From assembly GCA_000499405.2 (NCBI GenBank), contig HG738140.1, forward strand, positions 15,137,638 through 15,201,637: a stretch of 64,000 bases of DNA, given 5' to 3'. Made by a program: the position numbers and the translations under genes. The stretch's first letter is position 1; the number at the start of each line of letters is the position of its first letter. Below are positions 37,001-49,000 of the stretch, one piece after another. The notes under the pieces were generated by a model. The model saw nothing but the letters and a program-made list of their open reading frames with translations. It made no database searches and had not been told where the DNA came from. The DNA is from Onchocerca volvulus. Lineage: Eukaryota; Nematoda; Chromadorea; Rhabditida; Onchocercidae.

Positions 37001-40000
37001 CATTGTTATCAAAGATAGTTAAACACTCATTTTTAGAAATTTTTTGTCAAAATACAATTGAAAATATGCAGGTGTAGTGCAGCGTATTTCAAATGCACAA
37101 CTTGATCAGATCAATGAGACTCGAAGACGGGCCCATCGACAAAATGCATTAATTAATTTACTGCCACCTCAGCTCGAAGTTTGTGCTATAAACTTGATTT
37201 TATTTTTTATTTCATTTCCTAAAAGGAATGTTTTTTTGGTAAAAATCTTACTGTTTATCCAAAAATATAAGCAAGGACTACCTTGCTAAACTTTTAGTCT
37301 AGAGTATGTGGTGAACCATAAGAGGTTTCTTATAAGTGCATTCGAACTGGAAATCTGATGCTTCATAGCTAATAGAATTGTTTAGGTCGATGTAATTGAA
37401 CGTCGAAGTGCAGCGCCATTTCCGGCTGAGTATACGGGTCAGAAACTTTTCGTTAAAGTTTTGCAGGTTATTGGTTAAGCTTTCGAAATTCTACTTATTT
37501 TAATTCACTTAATTGGATGGCTTAGAGAAATTCCACATTGTTGTAATGCATTTCTTATTCTTTCTTCGTTTGCATAGTCACTGGGAAATTAAAACCAATT
37601 CTTAACTTTTTGTTTTTTTTTTTGCTAGTGATATCTTTTGGAACTTTATAATGTGGATAAGAAATAAAATTTAATTCTTTAATTTTTTCCATTTCTTATT
37701 ATACAATATTTACATTTTCTCTTACTACTGGAATATATTTTCAATAAAAACTAAAACAAGTACAGCTTTGAGAGGAATTTTTTAGTGAGATTTATAGTTT
37801 TAAATTTGCAGTTAAATCTTGAACCTTCATTCGAACCGGTTTTCGGTACCATAACACTATATGATTTGAAAGAAAAGCAGAAGGTAACTAATGGAAAATT
37901 CTATTTTATTTTGTTTAAAAAATTGTAAATCGCTATTTTTTTTTAAATTTAAAAATCAATGTTGTCAATCAAAAGTTTTAGGTATATGTCGCTGCCATTT
38001 GGAAAACAAAAATTTGTACTGGATCTTAATCATTTAGGATTGCCTATTACTATCATTATCATTTAGAATTATTAAGAATCATTGAGGATCAAAAACTACT
38101 GAGAATTGTTGAAGATACAAATGATCCAAGAATTTCCAGATATCAGAGAATTTCTATTTTGATTTAAATGATGATTTGCTCCATGCAATGATTTCGCAAC
38201 GCGCTGATTGTGTGGATGAAGCAAGCAAATGTACACAGGCGGTTTTCAGTATAAGTCGGCCATTGAACGATGTATTTATTGTCATCAAGGTAAATAATAT
38301 ATAAATATCAATGAAATATGAAAATTCAACTGTGGAAATTTTTCAAAATTTTTGAATCAAAAATTCAAGTTTTCAGTTAGAAAAGGTGTTACAACCATGC
38401 GAAGTAGCAGATGCGTGCGAGCCATATTTGAAGGAAGACAAAAACAAAGAACGGTTGATGCAAACGGCACAGCAGTACTGCGAACGACTTGGTGCTTTTC
38501 GGATGCCGCTTGGATGGTTTGCCATTGACTTGAATCAAATCCTTAATGGATCACATCATTCGGATAAGACGGAAGCATTAGCGGCAATGATTGCAAGCTC
38601 TGCTACTGGTGCTTTTTTTTTTTACATTGTCTTTCTGAATTATGAATTCCCTGAATATGATCATCTTGCGGATAGTTAAGTAAAGTGTTTTGAAATTATA
38701 CAGTATTTTACGAGTTATTATTTTGATTGCTCAAAGTGCAGCCTTTTCATCGAACTGGAATAACGGAGTTGGTAAGCTAGGATTCCTTCAAATTTTTTGG
38801 ATAATCTTACTCCCTTTTTAGTTTCATTAATATGATTTTTTGCAATTGTTGCATTTGTAGGGCAAGATGTATCAACAGCTTCACCATCAACACTCTTCGA
38901 TGTAGAAAGTATTATCAGTATGGGTAAGTTAATTTTTCGTATCTTTGAAAGATTTCTGATTTCTGAGGCATCAATTGATTTCGTAAATATTATAGTTTTT
39001 TAAGTTATATATGTTATACTTTTAATTTTTTAAAAGATTTAGATATGGAACTTTGTTGCACGAGGTTTAAATTTAATTGAAATGATGAATTAAAAAAGAT
39101 CTTTCTTTCATATCGGATATCGAACTCAACTTCGGGAACTTTTCGTCGTGTGGGTAGTGGAACTTCGTCCGGTGCAGTTTTTGTAGGAGCGCAACAATCC
39201 AAAAAAAGTCGCACACCGTCGCAAAAACGTAAAATTTTTGGAGGGCTTCACCCGACTGTTTTACAAAATGATACAGTTGCCATGGGATTGGGTCTCGAAA
39301 TTGAATCATTACTGAAAGATAGTGGATCTTCATTCACTTCTTCAAATGGTTTACAGTCTCTTCTGCTGAATATTAATTCCTTCTTTAGACAGGTAACTTG
39401 TACGATTCTGCTTACTAATGGCTTCTTGTATTATCACTTAGATCACCAGAGTACAGTTGTTAAGTTAAATTAAAATTTGGAATGTGAATTTTATATAATG
39501 TAGTAAAATTTTGAAAGAATTAATAAATTTCATGATGTCTATTATTCGGACGTTGGTAATTGGCACTCAGCAATAATGCATAATAAGTATTGTCAAAAAT
39601 TATAGTATCTCTTATGATGTCAAATCTCTTAATGCAATTTTCATATGAAATTATACTTTTTTAGTTTAAATTTCACCATTTTCTATTGCTTGCTCATTAT
39701 TGATAGGAAGCAGAACGTCTGACCGATGAGGATCTCTGCAAAATGCTTGCGGATTGTCGAAAAGGTGGTTCCAGATTAGCTCGGTTGAAGACATTTCCAG
39801 TTACATTGAAAATAGAATTATCAAGTGGATGTGGTGAATCTTTAATGAGGTACTAATTTGGCTGATATTATATTTTTAGTGTTAGATATTCCTTCTATAA
39901 TCAGTTCAGTTTTCAAGTTTTTTCTTTTTTGAAAAATGCAGTGCTTGAAAAGATAAAATTAAGAAATTATTCTATTCGAACAATTGAATTTCTGAAAATG

Positions 40001-43000
40001 AGCTAGAAGTTGTATTTATGGATAGCACTGTTTATTATTCTTTTGAGAATTTGAATTAGTCATTTAGATAAATAGTTGTTTAGGTGATTTCATTCATTTT
40101 ATATAATTCTATCCATTTTCTGGCTTACACCTGAACTTCTTCGTGTGCATCCATTCGTTTCTGGCAGTCCAGCGGATATCATCAAGGAAATTGTAGAGTT
40201 CCCAAGTAAAGGCATTTATGCAGTAAATGCTATTTACAGGTAAGCTACCGAAAAAATACTCGAAATATATTCCTCTAAGTACTATTTACATTTTATGTTC
40301 TCGTTTTTCTTTTGCATAAGACGGTGGTATCTTAGGAACCTTCTTTACGTTTATCCTCGATCAGTGAACTTATCCAATCGATCTGGTCCATCACGCAATA
40401 TTGCTGTACATGTTGAATTGATGAATGCTCAGGAAAAGCCAGTCTATGCTGTGTTTGGTAAATCTAGTGGACCAAATATCACTTTTTCTGCTGATACTGC
40501 AGTTTCCTATCACAACAAGTAATTGTTGAAATATCTTTCAAGGAAATTATAGATAATTAAATTATAGTAAAATAGAGATGAAATTTGTATTTAACAAACA
40601 AAACAAGTAAACTGTTATAAGAGATATAGATATTCTGTAGAGTTATTTTATCTTTTTTATTGCCTTTTTTAAGTCATGTAAGATTAAATAAGTATGATGT
40701 AACCTTGGTGATAATATCTGAAAAATTCAAAACATAAATAACCTATAAAGAATCCGAAAATGATTATCATTGGATAATGCATATGGCGTTATATTATTAT
40801 TCCATCATTTATTTTCGATGGTTGCACGACATTTGAGAAAAAGCTTAATGAGTGATGATAATGATTGAATGGAAAAACTTAGATACAAAACAATGTAAGT
40901 AGTTGTTTTCTGGATTTTAGAATGAAACTTTTTAATTTTAGGACACCCAGTTTCTATGATGAAGTAAAAATCAATTTGCCGGTTGACTTAAACGATGGTC
41001 ATCACATACTATTCACTTTTTTCCACATTACTTGTAAACCAAACAAAGTTGGCGATGAAGTAAAAATACCCATAGGGTATTCATGGATTCCACTGCTCAA
41101 AGATGGACGATTGCAAACTGGTGAATACACTTTACCAATTGCGTTAGAACAATTACCGCAAAGTTACGGATATCTCTCACCGAATGTCAATTTACCAAAT
41201 GTTAAATGGTTAGAAGGACACAAACCGCTTTTTGATGTTAAACTTGAGGCTGTTACAACAGTTCATACACAGGCAAGATTTGCTTCTTCTAATATTTTAG
41301 TAGTTTTGTTTATTAATAATTCGTTTAGCTAATTTAATTTGTCATCCTAAAACGATTAGGCATTCTTTTTTTCATAAAGAAAAATATGAACCCAGTCTTG
41401 AATTTAACCATTATTTTCAGGATTCTCATTTGGACAAATTCTTGCTTGCTTATCAGTCGTTAGACATAAACGATAAGAAGAATCCAACTGTATCGGAAGC
41501 TGATTTGAAAGATGCAATACGAAGTATCATAAAAGCTCGTCCAGAACCAATGGTTGCTTTCCTGTATGTTATATTGGATAAACTATTGGCTTTAATTGCA
41601 AATCCTCCATATACAGGTTTGTTCGATTTATTTCGTTATTCTCAATACATGTATTTTTGGTATTAGAATTAATTTAAGCTATTTTCTAAATTAAGATATT
41701 TATTTTATCAATTCTAAAGATAAATATTAATCGATATTTAAAGAACTGATACCCTGCAATATGTCTCCTAAACTTACATAAAATTTCAATCCGTCCATTT
41801 TTCGACATTGTCGTAAAACTACCATTCTCTTGACACTATAAGAGAATTCATTTTAGATTAAATAATTTAGTGCTTTTCAGATGTTTAAATTCATTTTTAA
41901 TGTCGGTTTTTTATAGGTTCAGTATCAGTTATATGCTTTGAAGTGCTCGGACAACTTGTTAAAATATGTACCGTTCTCTTGAATAGCTTCTGCGACGCCC
42001 ATGGCCGCAGTTCACTCCTCACAACCTATATACATTACTATAAAATTGCCCTCAAAGGTTTACTATAGATTTTGTTTGTTTTTTGTTTATTAATATTACC
42101 TATAACAAGTTAAGACAATATTAGTATAATTAACGCTTACTTAATGAAATTTTGGAATTTTGTAAGATTTAGAAACTTCATTTGTTCAACCGAATAGCAG
42201 TATGAGGGAGCCGAAATCGGAAGATGCATCACGAATGCTTACTTCACCGGAAAGCAAGCAGTTGCTCGATATTATCAGTAAGTGAAGCTAATTTTCATTT
42301 ATTTTATAAATATTCCTCAAATGATTTTTTTTTTCACTGGGAATTATTTACATATAAATTCTTCAAATTAAAATTTTAATGATTTACTTGATATAATTGA
42401 TATTTTTGTCGAAATTAGCATATACAATAATCACGTCAGATTGTTTTGATTCGAAGAAGACTTATTTTTATTCCAATGTATTGTGGTTTTTATTAAAAGG
42501 GCATTTGCATTACTTCAACATTGTTTCAAAAGAAGAACTTGTGGAAGTCGGCCAGTAAATAAAATGAATTGTTTTTTTCTTCTCTTTTTTTTTTTTCTTT
42601 TTTTTTTTTTTTAAGGAGAATTTGAACGAACAAATTACATGAAAGCATCTGTCGAAGGTGACTATGTATCGAAAGCATCAAAAAAGGTTATGCAGTGTAC
42701 TTTTGACTATTTTTCATAAATCAATACAGCAATGTCTTAGTTTTGAGGTGATGTTAGAATTCAGCTTTAGCAGAAAAAAATTAGATTTAAACAATTAAAA
42801 TTATGAAGTGGCCAATTTTGAATTATATGGGTATCATAGAGTAATAAAAACATTTTTCAAAAAAATACAGTTAATAAGAATGGATTGTGTTAAAATTGCA
42901 AATGTAATTGAATGACGATTCTAATTTCACCAAATTTCCATTTATAGTTTTAGAATCGTTTCATATATGTCGACTCTTTCAGGTGATGCACGAAAAATTA

Positions 43001-46000
43001 GCACTGCAATGGGTTATCAGTAGTGGTGCAGCTCGAGAAATGGCATTCCTTAATTCTTGGTTCTTCCTTGAGCTTATGGTTTGTTTTCAAGTTTTTTGAA
43101 TTATTGTTTATGCAGAATTATTCACATTTTTATAAAGTAAAATTAGGCTTAAACAATCGAATTGTATCTCTTATCTTTGCTTAAAAAGTTCAAATCTCCG
43201 AGTTAAGATGATATGAAATAATTCAGATTTGGGAAGTTATTTTATTTTTCATTCGTACTACATTTTATAGGTTAAATCTATGGCAGAATATTTATTTCTT
43301 TCAAATCGTTTGTATTTGCCACGCAAGCTTCGCTTTAGTGAAGCTTTTATCCAAGATTTGAATGTCCTTTCTCAGGCTATCGTTAGTGAGGTGATTCAAA
43401 GAATTGTGAAGGATCCAAGACAGGTAATATCATGGTAGTTAATTGTTGATACAAACGATTTCTGTCTCATCAAAAAATAAAATAATTGTGAAACGCATAT
43501 ATGATAATAATTCATGATGATAAGAAAAAGAACGAAACGAATCCTCTTAATATGCGTCTGTTATCAGTGTACTGCTGAAAAGATTAAATTTATGTACTTC
43601 AGTCACAGTCAATCAGTACTTCGTGGGCTTATTTCTTACGTGATTGCTTTTCATTGATGGATCGGACCTTTGTGATGACATTGATCAGAGAGTTTAACCG
43701 CGAAATTGCTGCTAAAATAGGGTAACTTTTGCATTATTCCTTTTCCAAAAATCTAATCAGTTTTCTGAATTTAACAATTTTCCTTGTTATTTTAGTATTA
43801 TCAATAACAAAGAAAATTATAAAATTTTCGGGCTGTCTGGAGCCGATCACTCCAGTTAGTCCGAAAGTTCTTAAAAATGTATCTTATTCATATAAAAACG
43901 CGCGCTTATTCGAATGCAACTTTGTATTGAAATTTCAAATCAGTCGGTAAAGAACTTCAAACAGTGTATTAAAATGAATACAGAAAGTAGGCGTGGTCAA
44001 AAAATTCAGTCTCCTCATTTACTTTTACCTGTCAAAGGTCTGATAGGTTTGAAAAAAAAGAGGTATATCTAAATGGAAACACGCGCCTATTTGAATGCAA
44101 CATTTATATCAAAATTGCAAATCAATCGGTGAAGAACTTGGAACTTTGTGGGGCAAGTAACAATGAACATTTACATTTTTATTTATGTGGATGATTGTTT
44201 ATTCGGAAAGTCGATATTAAAGTTTTTTGAGATCCACATACGGTTCTTTTTAACCCGGGGTGATTTGGTAAATAGTACGGTTGGACGCAAATAGACCGCA
44301 AAAAGAGCTTCTCCGGCATAATCGTAATCAATGGATTTTATATGTCAAGAATTTGATGATTAATATTTCTTTATCTTTTTTTTTTTTTTTTAAGTAACTC
44401 TACCGAATCGTGCATAGTCCCGACTCTTATGCTAATTAAGTTGGACTTTCTGCGCATTATTGCTTCTCATGAACATTTCATTATTTTGAATTTGCCGTTT
44501 TGTTCTACTAATCTGCAGGGTATGTCAACGAGCCATTCCGGTGGATCATTTCATGTGAGTTTTAGATTTCATAGAGTTTATTAATTTTCATAACTATATC
44601 ACTTTCCCTCTCTGTTTTTAATCACTTCGATTTTCAGTCAACAGCATCGGCATTTTCGTCTAGTTCGGAAGTTAGTTCTAGTTTATCTATGTCCATACAT
44701 CATTCTTCTTCACAGATCCAATCTTCGAGCCCAGGAAATTCAAGTATCAGTAGCAGGTTGATATAATTTCTTAAAATCAAAAATTTCGAATCCTAAAAAT
44801 CCATTTTTAGATAAATTTTCGAAGTTTTCTATTTATTTGTTCATGTTACAAAAAATAATCAATTATTCCACATAACCTTATTTAATTTATTTCCAGGTCT
44901 TCAAATCAAACAAATGAATCGCATGGTACAATTGGATTAGCAGAGCTAACAGTTGAGTTTCGTTCGCAACATTTCCTAATTGGGCTTGCTCTTGCTGACC
45001 TGGCTTCTGTTCTTGATACATCACATACTCTGCTTCATTCACGGTTAGTTCACCTCAATTTGAGTTGAAGATTCGCTCTAATTTTATCTGTTAGAAGAAA
45101 CATGTTCCATTATATCATGCTTATACTTTCTTCATTTAATCTCTAAAGCTCGGTCATATTATTTTGCATTTGCAATATTTTAATTAAGGGGGGGGGGGGG
45201 GAAAAAAAAAATCCATATGGAATATTTTAATATGAGAGAAAAATTATAATTTTGGAACAATTTCCAGTGCTATAAGTCTTATTCGTAATTTGCTGAGTAG
45301 CCATGAATTGGATGCTCGGCTTCTCGATAACACTGTGAAAGCAAGAGTGGCATTGTTATATTTACCAATAATCGGTATTGTTTTGAATGCGTGCGCTCAA
45401 TTGCATGATCCTTATTCGAAATCTTGCAATGTTAATTGTGAAATTTCTACATCCGCTTCTAATGGGTGAGCTATCACTTTTGCTAGAATCTTTCGAAATT
45501 TATCGTACATAAAAATTTTCAAAATTTAAGAAGGATTTTAATATTAAAAAATTTTTAAACTACAGTTATGCAACGGAAATAGATAACGGACCATTTATCA
45601 ACGATAAAGTTATGCTTATAATTGGTGGTATGAATTTTTCGCCACCTTGTTCACCTCAAACCGAACGAAAACATATTGGTTTAGTGCGACCATCACTTTC
45701 ATTGGAAAATACACGACAGGTGATAATTTTTATCAAACATATATATGGCAGGTGAACTGAATCAGTTTGGATTTTTCAAATTTTCTTATTTTCTCAATTC
45801 TCATTTAGCTGTTAGCATGTTTCTGCTGGGTGCTGAAAAATATGGAACGGTCGTCTTTGCGCCAATGGATCCGCGACTTGTCATCTAATCGAATTTCGCA
45901 ATTCCTCGATGTTCTACAGCTTGCTGTTTCGTGCTTCGAATTTAGATCATCTTTTTTCTGTCCAGATCAGGTACTAATCAATTTTCTAAGCAATTTAAAT

Positions 46001-49000
46001 GATACCAAGAACTAAAAATTCCTGTAAATTTAATTTGCTGGGAAATGTATTAACATAACTGTAAAATGATTGAATTACGTATTAGGAGATTGTAGTGTTT
46101 GTAGTGTCTCACTGAGATCGTGCAAGAAATAAAGGACGAAGATAGTAATATCGAAGGCTCGTCAATCAAAGAGTTTAGTCGAAAAAAATTGCGTAATGTG
46201 GCCGATTCTGAAAATAATGTTCGATGGCGTAAAGAAACCAAAGATTTACAAGGAAAAGATTCTTTGAAAAGTTGTGCTGGTAGTAGTGGTGGACAGTCAA
46301 ACGATGAACCCATTCGTAAGTTATAAGTTACTCTTCAATATTAAGTTGTAATGTATTAATAGTTTTGTAATATGCAGAAGTATCTCGAAGTTAAGCTAGT
46401 AATAATGGATTAGAAAAAACGAAGAATCATTTTTCAAAAATAATTCGTTTGATTTAGCAAATGACGAAGATGTTATACTTGAAGCAACTCTTTGCACTGA
46501 AATTCCATTAATAGTGCTGGATACGTTAGAACTAATCATACGCGTTGTGTCGGTTCTCAGTTCTGATTATCTTTTTTATGTATTACCTTCCGTTTTGAAA
46601 GTGTTGGTGAGTTTATCATTATTAATGATTCCTATAGTTCTGAATTATTTGTTGCTATTTTTAAATTCAAAGTCTCAAAAATGCTTTTTTCATCAACTAT
46701 GAGAAGACATTCTTTATATTCCTGTACCTGTAGATGCACTGCAAAATTAGGGAATTTCTTATCTTAATATCTGAATGATGGATAAAAATATTATCAAAGT
46801 TCTCACTGCTGAAAAATTGAAACTTGAATTTCAAAATGAATAGAAAATGGATAAACAAAAGAGTTAGTAGTAATAGTTGAATGTAATGTTCATTATGAAA
46901 AAGAGATAATAAATTAAATAAGTTTTCCAACAAATTTTTTCAAGATGCATATTCTTGCTTGCAATCAGTCAGTGCAAACTTTGGAAAATGTTTTTGCAAG
47001 TCAACGTGCAATAGTCATGAAATATCCAGATTTGTTGTTTGAACAGGTAAATAATATATTTGCAAATACACAAGCTATATTTCGAATTAAGAACTATTTA
47101 ACATATGACTATGTTGAATAGTTTTTTAGTTCGAAGTATAAGTTATTTCGATCATTGAACTCGATCACTTATTGTTATAGTTACTTAACTCGAGATAATG
47201 ATTGTTACTTGGTTTCTTTATTAGAATACATTTTTTTGGATGCAGCTTTTATTCGTGCACGCTGTATCTATTACATAAGTCTTGAGAATTATTGTGGTAA
47301 GTAACTAATGATGATATTGTTTACAGGAGACGGAACAGTGTAATGAATTATGCCTTCATCTGTTAAGACATTGTGCATCCCGTTTGCCAGCTGTTCGGTC
47401 ACAGGTTCTATTAAAATTATGAAAAAAGATGAAGTGTTTAAATTTAGCTCAATCTGACTCTTAAAATTAACTATTGACTTCTAGGAGAATTTATGGAGTA
47501 ATAATGAGGTACAGGTGCCATAATTCCTAACCGCTGATGTAATAATCGAGTATCAGATATTGTATTTTTTAATTGAAATAATTTATGAAACTAGGAATAG
47601 ATAATCTTACATGTAGAAAAAGTGGTAGATAATTCTCTCGAATATAGGAGATTTAAATGAATTTGGAATAGTTTTTTCCGGAAATACTGACACGTAACAT
47701 CGAAAATAATAAACTGAGCTGAGAATGATCGAATGAAATCTCTTGAAAGTAATATAAAAGTTCTTTCTGTGAAAGTTTGATCAAGATATCATGATATAAA
47801 ATTGAATTTATTTTTTTGATTGAAAAGAATTTGTAGGCCGCAGCTTCGCTATACTTATTGATGAGGCAGAGCTTCGAATCAGGAACGAATTTTTCAAAAG
47901 TTAAAATGCAAATTACGATGTCGTTGAGTACGTTGGTTTCTACGGGTACCAAACATGGTGACTGGATAAATGAAGATTGTTTACGTCACAGTTTAAAAAC
48001 CGTTCTGACATATTCGGAAACAGACGCTTCAATTGATTCGCAGCTACGCAACACTACTTTTTCAGAACAGGTTAATTATGCAGAATATCAATTCCGGATT
48101 TAAAATTTTTCAAGTTTTTTACGTAGTTTAGAATTCTTGGATTAAGAAAATATAAGAAATAATTGCAGGTAAAAGATCTCGTCTTCAATTTGCATATGAT
48201 ATTATCGGACACAGTGAAAATGAAAGAATACACTAATGATTTCGAAATGCTAATAGATCTCATGTATCGCGTCGCTAAAGGATATCAGAACAATCCAGAT
48301 CTTAGGTAGCATTATTTACCAGTCTATTAAAACACATCCTCACTTCACTGATTCGACTGATCAGTTATTCTATATGTCGTATATGATTGTGGCAGACAAT
48401 TATAAATTTTTTCTGAAAAAAAAAAGCGTGCACTGTTCCCGTTTGTTTAGTCCATGATTTTGTTGGTATTATTCAGATCATTCTGATAAATACTATGATA
48501 TCTTTCATTCCATATCTGAACTGATTATAAATCCTTCATTTCTTTCTACATTCTTTGAAATTGACTTTTGTCTTGAAATACATAATAATCTTGAAAATGT
48601 AATATTTGCAGATTGACATGGTTGATAAATATGGCGAATAAGCATTCAGTCCGTAATAATGCAGCAGAAGCTGCACAATGCATGTTGCATGCAGCCGCTT
48701 TAGCTGCTGAATATATTTCAATGCGTGAGTATGATGTGTTTGTACCTAAAGGTGCTGCTGCTTTCGTGGCCATAAGTGACAATATTCTCGAGGAAAGCGC
48801 TGTTTCGGATGATGTTATTAGGTAATACTTTTTACTTGATTAGAAAACATTTTCGGTCCATATCTTAAATTTATAATTCAAGAATCAATCGCAATTTTCC
48901 GGTGGGTTATCAGAATTTTTTCCTCTTTCAAAATTTTCTGGAAGATGAGAGGAGTTCGTCAACAGAATAGATGCTCATTTGAATGAACTTTCAGTCCCGA

